A stretch of DNA of 64,000 nt from Baylisascaris procyonis (Eukaryota; Nematoda; Chromadorea; Rhabditida; Ascarididae): the NCBI GenBank assembly GCA_037389465.1, contig JAZARR010000146.1, positions 5,240,001-5,304,000 on the forward strand, given 5' to 3'. The notes under the pieces were generated by a model, which saw nothing but the letters and a program-made list of their open reading frames with translations, was not told where the DNA came from and did no database searches. Positions 41,444 through 54,700 of this stretch are shown here, piece by piece. Each line of letters begins with the position of its first letter. Positions within the stretch are counted from its first letter, which is position 1. A program made the position numbers and the translations under genes.

Positions 41444-44400
41444 CATGAGTGCGCAATATTTTGTCCACGAACGAGATGCAAAGAAAGAGAAAGAGAATCA
41501 TCTAGCGATATGATATAAAGATAAGAACGTCTTCGGGATGCGTTAAGGAGAAGAGAAGTGGTGGGCTCGCGTCGCCAAGTGGAGGGCTCAGTTTTGTGCG
41601 ACCTCCTTTCTTGCCTTCTGACCCATTTCAATGTAAAGAATGTGCTCACTAAGGGCGCCCCGGATACTATTTCCATACCAAAATACCGAAAACCGATCGC
41701 ACCCCCGGCGTACGCCTTCAACGTTAGTCATCACCACCGTCCCTGAGCACTTTCTTCAGCGAGCAATTGAGGGTTATGATTTATCACGACATGCCTCTCA
41801 ATTGTACACAAACACATTCACTAAACGGTGCAATTTTGATGGGTTATCATGTGAATTCATAACACATTCTAAAATTTAAATACTGACTAAGAATCACTTA
41901 TCGTTTCCTAAGATAGCACTTCAACTATTACATTTTTGAGGAACTGCCTAAAGCACACAGTTTTCACCTTCGCTCCTTTCTTTTTCGAATCCAAGTCGAA
42001 GAATTTCACAGTCCTATTCATTTTCCAAACATATTTGACATATTTTTTCTCGCTATCGGTCGGAGGATGATCAGAATGTCGAAATAGAGGACCATTCTTG
42101 GTGAGGATCGAGCCTGCCTAGGAGGCAGAAGAAACGAGCGAAAGGTAGTTGTGTAAATTATGTGGCATTTGCACCACTGAAACTTTCTTTTCTGGGAGGT
42201 CGTCCTGTTTTGTGGACGTGCTTTTCTGTTGCCAGCTTACTATTTTTAAAGTATTTGTTTACTTACCCATGTCGCCATATTTGATAAGCTATTACTTTGA
42301 TCCATTTAAAAGATTTTTTCCATTTAAAAAATCGTTTGGCCCAATGATCTCTCAAATCTATGGAATTTCAGAAGACTTCAGGAAACTGCAAACATAACAA
42401 TGCTTTGAATAGTTTGGAAATATGATAAATGAAGAAATGAGGAGGAAAACTGTGGCAATGAAGCAATACATGCAACTATTTAAGTGGCGGATGAATAAAT
42501 GTGAAAAATGCTAAAAAAAGGCACTAAAGTGGCCTAATTTGAAATCGTAATTCGGCGATCCCTCTTGACACAATTCATGAGTATCCCTTTCAATTGGCAG
42601 AACCTTGCAGAAAGCAAACCGACCACCCATCAATGAAACTTCTGCAATGATTCACCGTTAAAATTCAAATAGCGCCAAAAGAAAAAACCGACGATAAAAC
42701 CTTTTGGTTCAGAAATTTATGTAATTTTTACTCAATACTACTCAAAATTTATAGCTGTTTTTCACAGCGCAAAAGCTCATTGGACAAACGAAAGGCATCT
42801 TATGCACAGAGAAATTACTCTGCCAACGATTCTAAAATTTTTTATCCGATGCTTTTCTTCAAGAAATAGATCGGTTATTCGAAAAGATTCAGCTGTATGA
42901 ATATTCTAACCTAGATGATAGCAGTGAAATCAGCCAACATCAGAGATCAGTGCATATAACACGGAGTGTAGTTAACATACTTCGTTCATTTTATGACTCA
43001 ATTTTCCAAATAAACTGCAGCAGTCGCTCGATAAAGGTATAGATCACGCATAGATAAGCAGCGAAATATATTCAGAATAAATACTGTTATCTGTTTAATC
43101 TATCTGTTTAATTAAATAAAAATTTAAATATACCGATTTTGAAAGAGACTTTTGAATAAGAAATCGTGTGGAAGTAATATACGACATGTCTCGACTCTGG
43201 AAGAAGGCAATGTCGGCAAGTCTGCGCACAGATGGATGTTTCTTTGTTGATGATTCGCCGACAAAGATCACCTTTGTGAAAGATATTTCAGCAAACGTAC
43301 CCGTTGAATTTCACCGCTTTAAATTTGTCACTGCTCAATGCACATCAAACATTACTTATCGTATCTATTGCGGTGTTTTTTTTTTTTAACGCGATATTTT
43401 TCATAAATCGCGTAAAAATTTTCGTTGCATTCGAATTTGGTCGTTATGCATCTATTAACAGTAAATGGCATAGTCAGGAAGTGAGGTCATCGGTAACTGT
43501 CATATCAGCAATTGCGACTCCTTATAAAAGAAAACATTCAAAAAGTGCATTTAGTAAGTAAGTGAATAGAGCGAAATTGAACAAGAAATTTCAATAACCA
43601 TTCGTTTCATCTGATGCATTAAGCGGAATTAAGAAAAAAACATCGATCATGAGATACGAAGAATGGCGTGGAAATATTTTGCGAGCAATCCAACATGCGA
43701 ATTCATGCGTAAAATCGACAGTTATCTCGAATAGTGTCACAAAGTGCAACAAATGTCTCCATTTTTTTTTTTTTTTTTTTGAAATCATCATTGCCAAATG
43801 CTCATTATTTTCACTATTGTTAGGATAACAAATATAAAAGAATCATTTCACTTTTTCCTTTCTGAGTAATAATTAATGAATGCAAGAATATCCATATTGA
43901 ACATCATTTTTGAACATTTTATTCTCAAATATGAAGGAGTTTTATCACGTAAATGTTGCTTTTTTCTTTCACTGTTCTCTATAGTTCACTAGTTTTTATG
44001 AGAAACTTTTCACATTTAATTCACTCATCCACCCTTTTGTGATCGATCATCCTTAATTGATCGATCACTTTTAATCGGTTGATCACTTACGATTTATGTC
44101 AATCCAAATTCAATCACTTTGGATTTTGTTTATGAGCAAAAAAATTCCTATTAAATGTGGTAAGTTTTTTTTTTGAATTCTCCACCTCAAACATATGCGC
44201 CAGAGTTGTATATGAAATTTCTAATGAGTATAAAACTCCTGACTAATTTATAATTGTGTAAGCTGCTATTTGTTCTCTTTGAAATTTATTGAAAATATTT
44301 CTTCACGATTCATCTTTTAACTTTTGAGAAATTTAGTGGAAAATATTTTGACTTCAATAGTTTCTCGGAAGTGATTACCGTAATATTGCTAAACATAGCC

Positions 44401-46059
44401 ATTCATATTGACATTTTTAGAGTGAAATATCACCTTGCTTGAATCGGAAATCAGTAATGAAATTCTAAAATGGTAAATATTAGGAAAAAACATGTTCGTT
44501 GTTAAAAGTCAAGTGCACTGTGATAGATAGCAATGAAATGCATTATTAGAGCGCATTTACCGTTGCTAGCGTAGCAATAACAATGTGCTTTTGTTAAGCT
44601 TAACGTTTGCTACAACTAAAGATCAAGTTTGATCTTCGTGCATGGTTGTGCGCAGTAATTCTCCATAAGCACCATTGATCATAAGCATATAGAACAAATA
44701 AAACATGTCCATCTAATTTTCATCTAATTTCAGATCAAATTTTGTATGTTAGTGATTACTGCGAGAAAAACCAAGTAATAGCTTGAAATGCACATTGATT
44801 TCACAACCTCACTACTTTTTAAGAATTTTTCTTTTGTTTTTCTCTTTTTTTTTGAACATGTTTCTTAAAGAACATCATTCGAATTTTTTATATTCGCTTA
44901 AAACACTCGGAAAATGTGTTCGGATATGACTGTTAGGATAGTCGTACGCTTATAATATGCCTATCTTACACCTTACATAACCACTTGAGTGTGTCAAATT
45001 GAAATGATTTGTATTTATCATATCACCAAAAAAGTCGGAACTGCTAGAAATTTTCCGACCCTCCCGTGGTATATAGATTATGTAGACAATGAGAACGGAT
45101 GAAAAGGTTTCATAGCTTCATTTTTTAACGGAGCAATTCATTCGCTCTAATTTTTTAACTAGAAATGTTGCTACAATTCTCATTTGAGAGGAAAAAACCG
45201 GAATTGAGATATCTACGGGTTACTGAACCACTGATATAGTAAGTAATGTGCTCTTATGCGTTCACATGAACGACAAATAGTCCGCTCGCTTGATTTAATA
45301 GTTGAACGTCTAACCAACTTCGCAACAAAACGCACTCGCCAGAGTTGAACTCTTTCGACGCACCTAGCTCACAAGAGACCACCCATAACGGTTTCACGTC
45401 ATGTCGTTAGTTTTCAAATTGCTCAAAGAAGCGCGAAAATGCTTCCTGCACTCCGCATTCACTTGAAAAGACCCTTCAGCGTTTTAAAAAAATGGAACGA
45501 AAGGGTTGTCGATGGCTGATAAATGATGCAGACAGCAGCTTGTAATGGAACATCCACATTTTATGGGTACATTTTTTCCCATCTCCTACGAGCGGTTGTG
45601 GCAGAAATGAGGGCGCATTTATATTGACGAGAACAGCCTCAAAAAATTTACCAGATATTTTTTCCAGTCCTCTTGTTAAGAAAAACGCTTCATGCAAATT
45701 AATGATGCACAGTGTGCTGTGAGCGTCGAAAAAACTACGCGAAATTTGCATAAAAGATTAGCATAAAGGAGATAGATTAGCTATTATACCAAATTGATGA
45801 GCAAATTCTTATGCCAAATTCTTAGGCTACAACATTCTAACAAATGCAGAAACTGTCACACCGTTCATTCCAACATTTTAATTTTTGTGCTCCATATGCA
45901 TCATCCTTCTTGCATGTAAACAATTAACTGATTTTCCCATATATACTCGATAATTTAATAGGGTGAATCCGTTTCATTTCAAATTGCAGTTCATTATCGT
46001 CGAAATAAATGCGTTTAAGCACAATTAAGAGAATAGCTATCTAACTAACAGAATCGAAA
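41444..46059. other. Upstream region of the MAM-like gene, no supported gene
   Basis: AT-rich for most of its length. Two patches look more protein-like than their surroundings. At 41638-41721 (+) an acceptor/donor-bounded 84-base frame reads KGAPDTISIPKYRKPIAPP. At 43184-43300 (+) a frame begins MSRLWKKAMSASLRTDGCFF. I could not link them to each other or to a family. Both strands are open at the second, so they are left as unassigned coding-like signals. At 44035-44090 GATCGATCA words recur around TTAAT spacers. Confidence 0.4.
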
Positions 46060-46447
46060 CTAGCTGAAGCATTCAATGCTGAAAGGAGGACTAGCTTGCC
46101 AGATTGACTGCGAGAATTCTTTGAATATATCGGCGTCATTGCAGCAGCTTTCTAATCAGATTCGATTAACAGCTTAAAGGTGATTTATGTGCATTTTGCG
46201 AATATCACTTCCATGGAGTAAACGCTTTGACAAATTATAAAACTTCAAGTCAATCAAACATTTCATACCTTAGCTCACTAGCACACTTTGTGTTATTGCT
46301 GTGCTCTTTATTGCCATACCGTTCCTTCTTCTCAACCAGTAAGGGTTCTGCCATCCGAGGTACTCTTCGGCTTGTTTTGTCATCCAGACACAGACAGCTT
46401 ACCGATATAATCAGCAAACATTGCCACAAAGGACACCTTCGGCGCAT
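46060..46447 (-). CDS. Possible tiny secreted peptide precursor (65 residues)
   Basis: Two exons, minus strand: 46447-46269 and 46078-46060 (TAG). The intron starts GTATGA and ends after a CTCCTTTCAG acceptor; the joint is in phase. Seen: MRRRCPLWQCLLIISVSCLCL is a plausible signal peptide (basic N-terminus, hydrophobic core), followed by 44 polar residues with dibasic pairs (RR, KK). It ends KCASELSIECFS, where two Cys could close a nine-residue ring near the C-terminus. This layout resembles peptide-hormone precursors of the allatostatin-C/somatostatin type only in shape; I see no sequence match. The second exon is just six codons plus stop, so the model could be chance. No neighbour informs on function. 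Confidence 0.3.
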
Positions 46448-48662
46448 TATCCTCTGCTGATTCTTGAAGAGCCACTACCACCCTTTAAGCTAGTGCAATC
46501 AGCGTTACCAGAACGAACATTGCCCACAGGTATTCGACGCACATTCCCAAATTCATTGTCCATAATTTTGTTAGCGACTGTGCACACTAGCTTGCACACA
46601 GAAACAATCGCAGTCTGATCAGCGCTATCTGCTGAAATCAAATACTCGCACCGTGGAACAACACCCCATGCAAGTTGTGATCCTGCAACAAGTGGATACT
46701 GCTCATTTTAATCATATGTGGGCAGCGTTGTGAGAGCTTTGTGCTATTAAACGAATATCTGAAACCTATAAAAGAGAGCGCCAAATAGCCTGCCAGGAAA
46801 AATATGCCTGTTGCCTTATTTCTCAACGCAGTCCCCTATCTCAGCCATTTTTAAGAACTCTTACGACGTAGCACACGTCTCTCCGCCTTGAGCGCAAACC
46901 AGAAAGGACGCGGTTTCACCACCTTCATATGTAGTCGTTCTTGATGACAAGAGCAAGAAAAGTTAGTGGGTGCAGCGTCAGAAGCATAGCGCGAGTCAGC
47001 ATGGAGTCACACGGGTACTTATAAAGGTAGTTCAGATAATTCAAGGAGATGAGAGAAAAACCGCCGTTTCCCTATGCGTTTTTGTAAGCAGAACGTTTAG
47101 AGTTCTCGAGACTACCTCACACCCAAGGCTGATGGTCTCCTCGAATAATGCAAATCGGGTTGAGAAGGCAAGCTTCTCTCATTTAAATGTGCTTTTAATT
47201 TTCCCTCTGCCATAAATAGCCCGTGATTGCTAGTGTCATTTCAGTTGCATCTGACAGTTTAAATCCGCGTGAAACATGGTCGCGCATTGTCGAGTAAATT
47301 GTAGCGCTTAGAAGATGCAGGAATTTTTCGATTCCTTTTCTGAATGACGCTCTATTGTGTATGCTTCTGCAGCTGTTGATAACTTTAATATTCAACGCTC
47401 CCTAGTGAATGATGATGATGCGAGTATACTGATTGATTTTATCGTCGAATGTGGTGTTGTTAGATTTGTCGATGACCCTGCTTACAGAGAGAGCTTGCTA
47501 GATTAATTGCATAATACGAATAGTGCTCTAATAAGCAACTACCGCCTAACTCAATGTTTGAAAGAAGCGATGATCATAATGGTATCGGCTTTGACATTGT
47601 CTTGCATTTTCAGTCACTACTGTAATTCCGTCTTCGTGATTATGTGTTTTACGAGTGGATACAGATCAGTGGTTATTAGTTGCAACATAATTGGGATTCC
47701 AAGTTCAACCTACGCTTTATTTTAGAAGATATATTCACAGTTTTATAGATTTTCTGATTGGTGAATTTTTCACCTTCTATTTAAATACGAATCCCGCAAA
47801 ACAAATACAAACTCATCTATAAAAGGTTTCTTCTTAAATATTCCTTTGTAAATAGAATTATTAACTTACGGAACAATGTAACGCAAAATGCTTCCAGTTC
47901 AGAAAGGATCGAGAGTTTTAGAATGAAATTATTAGGTTACTTAATGTAAATGCTGAAATTCAAATCTAGTATTGATGATATCTTATTGAAGTGGACATAT
48001 TATTTCTGTAATACTCGAAATAAATCTTCATTCATTCGCTCATACTTTTTGCACTGCTGAATAAAGGCGCGTTGTTGTTATTGTTGTTTTGATCTCATTT
48101 CGTGCATTGAATTTTTCTGATTGCCGCCATTTATGTTCACATAAAACAGACAAGATGTCTTAGACAGATCCATTTACACATTTATGGAGAATACAGCGAA
48201 GGTAGTTGGCATAATTATCAGTGTAATAGCGAGTATGTCAGCTAAGTGCAAGAATGCCTAAACGTACGTCGAATCGTAAGTTGGGCAGAAAATGTTCGAT
48301 ATAAGTTATCTTTAATAGCCTTCGATTCAATTATATGCAACATTTGATGCTCCTTCAGTTTGTTCGTAATATTAAAGGCTTTACAAAGTTCGGTTTTGTT
48401 CACAGGTTCTACAAAGTTGAAAGATTTTGTAAAATTGAGTCTATTCAAGGTCGGACGAATTGATTTAAAAATCGAAAAAAGTGTTCACACAAATAGCGAA
48501 AAAGTAAACTGGTTTTTTAGGATATAAACTTTTGAAGCAAAAAAGCAGTTGTGGTGAAACTTTTCCAACGTCAAACACGAGTGACGTGCAGGTATATCAA
48601 TAAAAGTTTGGTCGCGTTGACGTGAATCGATTGTGTTTTGTTTGCAAATGGCTATCGCAGGT
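46448..48662. other. Region without a supported gene
   Basis: Contains minus-strand frames at 46447-46641 (ANKIMDNEFGNVRRIPVGN) and 47195-47395 (HVSRGFKLSDATEMTLAIT) that look mildly protein-like. No phase-consistent neighbours or recognisable family were found. The right part (47720-48660) is AT-rich and plain, and should include the promoter of the CX-module gene. Confidence 0.4.
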
Positions 48663-48672
48663 GTATACTCAG
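48663..48672 (+). promoter_or_regulatory. Probable spliced-leader acceptor of the CX-module gene
   Basis: GTATACTCAG ends 12 bases before the ATG at 48685. No upstream coding exon is required. The pyrimidine tract is short, so the call is tentative. Confidence 0.4.
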
Positions 48673-48684
48673 AGACATCGACCT

Positions 48685-50849
48685 ATGTTTGGTTGGCCCT
48701 TCAAGCTCTTCTTCATCACTATTGTCACTACGACTGACTCGTAAGAAACGCTCTGTTTTAAAATTTTTGCGTTCACTTGTAATTTTTGCTGCTTTTATGC
48801 TATTGCCGTTTATTAGTTCTGGCCTCAAAGATCTACGACCATTTATAGCTTTCCAACAATTTCCACATGAATATTTGCAAAAGCAAGTTGCTTTTGATTT
48901 CTGGCGAAAGTGAGTTCCGATACGCTAGGCCTACGGAATTTTTCACGTTGGCTACATCATTATTGTATTTTTCGCAGTGAAGGTAAACTGCTAAATGCAT
49001 TCCAAGCGACAGCATTGAGTGATCTGAATTTTAGAGGAGTGAAGATGGACATCCAACAATTGATTCATTTTAGAGCAACTTTTGCGAGAAAGTGTGAAAA
49101 AGTTAATCTTAAGTTTTCACTACAATCATCTAGGCTTTTTTTAGATTAGAGATCCCAAGCATAAGACTTCTAGAGTTGGGGTATTCCCCCTCCCCCCTAT
49201 CTTGCTGCCGTCCACCTATGAGGTACATCAACGTTTCAAGCTGTGACGGGCGTAGCTTTCTCATTGTTTCTGCTCTTTTTGAAACTGTAGTGCTGATAAA
49301 AGAAAAATAAAGCCGTTCATTTTCAGGCAACTGATTATACCAAAAGTAAGGTAAGTAAGCCTTTCTACCGTTTTTTTCACAACTTTTATATATCCATTGG
49401 TTGTGATGCAGCTATCGAATGTCGTTTTCGTTAAATATAGAGTTTGAAAAACAATTTTGGATCTGCAAAAAATGTAATCCACAAGGAGAAAATAAGCATT
49501 GGAAGATCCTTGAGAACTAAAGCTTAGAGTATTTTTCATTAAGATTCCATTACCAATAACAATCGAAAAAATTTGCCCTCTCTGTGAGAAATTACATCAT
49601 AATTTTCTATAATACGTCATGTAATTAAGGAAACATAAAACTATATGAGGAATGTTTAAAAATTTGACCTATACACATTGACCTTCGAAATTCTTTGATA
49701 ATATTATAAATAATATTTACAGAAGTTTATCAGGTTCACAAACAACTATTGGCAATAATATAACAAATGCTGATGTGCTGAAATTGATCACTGTAGGACT
49801 ACTTGAGGGATTTGCACCTCGACGAGTGAAACAATACAATGATAGAATTTATTTATCTCGCTATCGAAGAAGCTATTGGTTGGGAACGAGATATTTTCAC
49901 CTGGTTAGTATTGGAGAGTTCTTCTTTCTCTTTCTTTTTTTCCTCTTAGTCACTCTTTTTCCTTGTTTTCTTCTGGATTTGTATAAATTCTTTATAAATT
50001 TTCTCTAAGATGAGAATATTTTACTCCTTAAACGCTTTCTCTGCTTTAAGGACAACGAGTATTATTTGCCGACGAGGGATACATGTGTCTATCACATGAA
50101 TGAAACGGAAAGACGTGATCTCGAATACGAAGATGGCCTACCTATTAACGATATTGTTTATCAGTTAGTGCTCTTCTTGTTCATCATTTTCAGCATTAAT
50201 ATTCCTCTAAATGCTCAAATTTTCTCTACATTAGAGGTGGGAAAACTTCTTGCACAGTTGAATTGCATGCTGAAGAAAACAGTTGCTTAATTTTCTATAA
50301 TGCTACAAAGATGGTAAATTGCATGGAACAATTATTAGTGATTTTCTTAATATGGAATATTAATTTTCTAAAATTCTATATACTTCAGGATATCTCAGGA
50401 AAGAGCAATGATAGCGATTATTAATGCATAAAGGTGGAGGTTTATTGCGTATGGGGAAATATAAATTTTCATATTATCTAAAGCAAAAAGAAAAGTTTTA
50501 GAGCGAAAAAAAAATACAAAAGCTATAAATAATAAACAGAACAAAGATACAATTAAAAGATGTCACCAACGTATTTTTTGTAAATTCCTGAACGATATCT
50601 AACGAATGATTAACGATATATGTGAGATCTTGAATTTTCCAGAGATTGTGTTTCAGATGCCAACGTTACGTTCAATATTGTTGTGGACTGGATTGTTGCG
50701 TCGCCGAAAGTGTTAAGGAGCGAAATGATTGGTACGCACCGCCACAATATCCATGGGAGTATCCATCGTCGATCGCCCCAATCGACACATTCGTTGGCAA
50801 TAAAATATACCCAATATTATGCTCGATGTTTTTGTTGCATATTTATTGA
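48685..50849 (+). CDS. Secreted nematode CX-module protein
   Basis: Five exons: 48685-48740, 48978-49091, 49723-49903, 50051-50163 and 50657-50849 (TGA), all in phase, giving 218 residues. Seen: a signal peptide, MFGWPFKLFFITIVTTTDS; a charged, Cys-free middle (20-115); then the module RYRRSYWLG...TCVYHM...EDGLPINDIVYQC...CCGLDCC. Its six cysteines are C129, C156, C163, C164, C168 and C169. Known: the CX module is a six-Cys extracellular domain found in nematodes, with a C-x-Y start, an I-V-x-x-C step and a CCG-x-x-CC end, and no known function. All six Cys are present. The preferred acceptor at 50656 (TTTCAG) restores IVYQC; the nearby one at 50640 would break the pattern. The tail is short and mildly hydrophobic (YPILCSMFLLHIY), so a membrane end is possible. 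The donor at 49092 (GTGTGA) is weak and is the least certain junction. Confidence 0.75.
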
Positions 50850-51742
50850 CAACTTCCTTGCAAAACTGTAAAATATATATATATTCGTCATGATGTAAAA
50901 TTGCGAATAGAGTTTGTACAATGCACGGCGAAAAGAATCTCCCAAAGGCAATTTCTCGAGATGGTGCAATAAACGATTGCGCTTATTTCCTTCATGCAGA
51001 ATCTAATATCAGCGTTTCTTGCTGTTCTTTCTTGATGCTTCCGGTAATAAAAATATTTGAAGGTTACCATTACCGTTGCCTTGAAGGCTAGTGTTAGATG
51101 ACTTGATAAATGGTTTGCTAAATAAATCGGGTTGTTTCCATATTTTTAAGGCAGTACGTATCGAATAACACAGAAATACATTAAGGGGAAGTATATAGAA
51201 TTCACAGTGACGCCTGTGAGCATATATTCAACAGAGAGGTTAGCTCATAATAGCGTGAACACGATGCAAAACACGCACATCTTCATCCTTTGAACAAATC
51301 CCTCTAGCACGAAATCGTACAAGCGCAGTTGATCGATCAAACGTTCTAAAATGGTCGAATACCGTTGCCGTGGATGTTACTCCAACAGCTGGAAATCGAA
51401 ATGATGAATTTTGCTGCGTTATGGGAGATGACGACTGTTCGATAAATCACGGCGATATTTTAAGTTCATTATTGGCATGGGATGGAATGCATGAAATGGA
51501 GAGCGAATGGCTAGGTGGAGAGAGGGTGGCGGGAGTGGCGAAGTGGTAAAAAAGGAAAATTAGGGAAGATTCTGCTAGTCATAAAGCAATCACACAACAA
51601 ATGTGAAACTGATTTTAAAATGCATGTAAGTGAACGTTGAGCGTTTCGTAAATGAGGTCGTTGTGTGCTGTGCCGAAGTGGGCCATTGTTTTTGACCCAT
51701 TTGATGTAAGAAATTCACATTTCCACATCCCATTCTCTTCCA
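50850..51742 (+). other. Spacer between two co-oriented secreted-protein genes
   Basis: Holds AATAAA copies at 51046 and 51119, which suit the 3' end of the CX gene, then about 600 bases that should contain the promoter of the next gene. The ~0.9 kb gap is longer than usual within nematode operons, so separate transcription is likelier. No ORF of note. Confidence 0.5.
51046..51051 (+). promoter_or_regulatory. Candidate poly(A) signal of the CX-module gene
   Basis: AATAAA about 200 bases after the stop at 50847-50849. Another copy at 50799 lies inside the reading frame; its use would truncate the last residues. Confidence 0.4.
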
Positions 51743-54700
51743 ATGTACTTGCACAACGCTCTGCTTCTTATCTGTCTACTATGCTTAACAATTGCTGAAG
51801 GTATTATCAATGGTTATTTATCTTCCTATTCATATTCTTCCTTTGATTCTTCCATTTACCATCACATACATTAAGTTTGCATATATGCAGTTTTTTAATC
51901 AATCATCTTACAAATCTGCTATTTATTAATTTGATCATGAGCTAAATGCAAATGTAATTTTTTATATCGATCGCAAAAAAGACTTAATTTGCACTGAAAC
52001 TAAAAGTTTTTATGGAAAGCCTAAAACGAATAAGTTTTGGTAAACGCAAGTGGAAACATCAAACGAAGCGTTTCATTACCGTTATATCGGTTGATAACTT
52101 TTCTACGATCATTGCACAATTTGAAAAAAAAATGATGCGAATTCTTTGAGAATAAAATTTTTCAGAATCATTCCCATACTGTCCAAATGCGCAGAAACCA
52201 AAAGTGAATCGAGATGGCAGCGTGCTGCAATGTTTGCCAGGTTACACATTTTACGAATCTATTCTCGAATATGTTTATTTTTTACGCTATATAATCTTCA
52301 GTTGTTGGTGAAATGCTCATGTGTAGGGTAATCTCTGAAATTTGTTGAACGTCGCATCCTCACGCATTTTTGCTTAATCTCGACCTTTATACACCACAAT
52401 CGTATCACGACTTTCCGCTTTTCCGACAGAGTGCTGTTAGTTCTACGATAAATCGGCTGACAACATCAAATGCGATAATAAAGAATTGCAATGTGAGTGT
52501 CAAGTTCAGTTTTTCATTGGGTAAGTTGCTTTTTAAGAAATCTGCAAATAACGAGATTATGGCGACATAATTTAAGCGCACTGCATTTGTAAGGGCTTGC
52601 CCACAGGTTAATTTCACGTTGCAAGCGACAAATGCCAGAAAGAGAATTTCGTCAATCCGATCCATACCACAAGACGGTTCCGGCAAATCATTCGTATCAA
52701 TTATGGACTTTGGGACTTCTGGACATTTAATTTGTTGTGCAAAATTTTGTGTTTATAGATCTCTTTCAACAGTTACACGTATTTTGGTTATGAAATGGTT
52801 TGGTTTAGTAAAGTCATTACACTTGTCTTCTATTTCATTTTGTATTATTGGACAATCGATAAACTCAGTGGGTTGGATCATAAAAATCGTAAACCATATG
52901 GGTCTCTCTGACATATCTTCTCATTTCCTTACTACGTTGTGGGCCATTCATCCATTATAATACGCCATCATTTACTTTAATCGATTTGCTCATTTCGCTT
53001 TCAGAAGAACACTTCGATTCTCTGAAAACGTCTTTATTTTATTTCTTTTAGGACAGAAACAGATGTGCGGGAAAGGCTACGCATGTTTCTTCTCCGGCTT
53101 CAACTACCAGTGCTGTCCATCAGAGGAAGATGACGACGGTTTTACTTCTCTGGAATGCCCTGCACCAGCGCTTACGATACTCGATGGTGATGGAAGTCCG
53201 ATAAGATGCAACCCAGTAACTCGTCCATGCCCTCAGGTATTTCCAACAGTTCTCGCTGGTTATATTGTAACCATTTCGATTTGCTGATTCAAGTTTTTTG
53301 CGCTCAGAAAATATTGATAAGGTAACAATTTAGACATCGAAGTATGTCGCATTACTTCCTAGAGTTATTTTCTAACGTTATTCTAGTCTTACAGAATACT
53401 TCCACAGAAATGAATAAGGTTTAGCGTTTCAACAAATATTGAGATATTGCTTTATGCCACAGATACCACCACAATGAATATAACAACAAATGCTATGTCT
53501 AACAAAAGTATGACAATAGTGTGTTAAGGTGGGGTATCTGCTACCACTGTAGTATTTCCTTGATTTAAATATAGATTATCAATGCAAAGTTTCAAAAAAA
53601 TGTTGCAAAGTTGTCAAATTGTTGATCATTAAAAATCGTTTTCATTTTAGAAGTCAATGGTTTGTATGAAGAGTGAATCGGAAATGATTTGCTGTGAGCA
53701 TATGGATCATAAAGATGATCACAGTATGAAAGCAGCCGCAAAGGAAAGCCGCTTGTCCGCTACAGCAGATATGGACTGCCCCAGTGGAGCGTTCACTATA
53801 CTTGATAATCGTGGAAACCCCCTACAATGCGATGACGATAGCTGTACTCAGGTGACAAACAAATCGATAGACAATGTTTTGTATTCTTAAAGGAATGAGC
53901 GCATAAACGCAAACTTATAGTGCTGCACAATTGCTCCCAATAAAAAATGACCAGGGGATCGAGCTCGAAACTCGAACTTTATGCATGTCAACCAGAAGCT
54001 TTGACTATTCGATCATCTACAAATGCATAATTAAATTCCGAGTGTAATCTATATCGAACTGATCTAGAAGGCGAGAATATTTTCCATTTGACTTCTGAGA
54101 TTATCTTAACAATGGCGAAGTTAGCAATGAATTTAATTCTAAGAAATAGAGTGAATTTCGTGTAAAATCTTCTTATTAGTTCATAACCCGCCGCAGTTTG
54201 ATACGGCCACCATGTGCGTATAACGTTAAACGACCGCTCATTCCAGTGCACAATAGCGGTTACGCATATTTGGGAATATCTTCATAATTGCCGCAATCAA
54301 CATCACGCCCTCCCTATGAATGTGGCATTGAAAAGCAAAACTAAAGGGAAATGGAAATTTTACTTTTCACTCCTCTTCCCAAATCTTTCTCCTTTTAGGA
54401 GGCAGTGGTCGGGGAGGATCGGGGAGGATTCATGCTGTGTATTTTCTCACATGTTTTAAAAGAGGATGTTCACGTCGAAGCATCCAAACAATGGTTTTTT
54501 TAGGACCCTGACATTGACATTTCGCTGTTACCTAAGGCTTTTCTCCATCCTTCTTCACATGCCACTCCGCCCTCTCAAAAAGGTTCCCATCGCATATTTG
54601 ATACAATCGTTACCTGGAAGATTTCCGCACCAACTGATTAAGTCCCGAATGCAATGCATTGTTGTGTTGTATTACTTGTGGCAAGCGAGAGTGTTGACTT

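Noticed and set aside
46447..46641. Minus-strand frame with DSADQTAIVSVCK and ANKIMDNEFGNVRR
   Set aside because: Protein-like composition but joining it to neighbours needs a 26-base intron; no family recognised.
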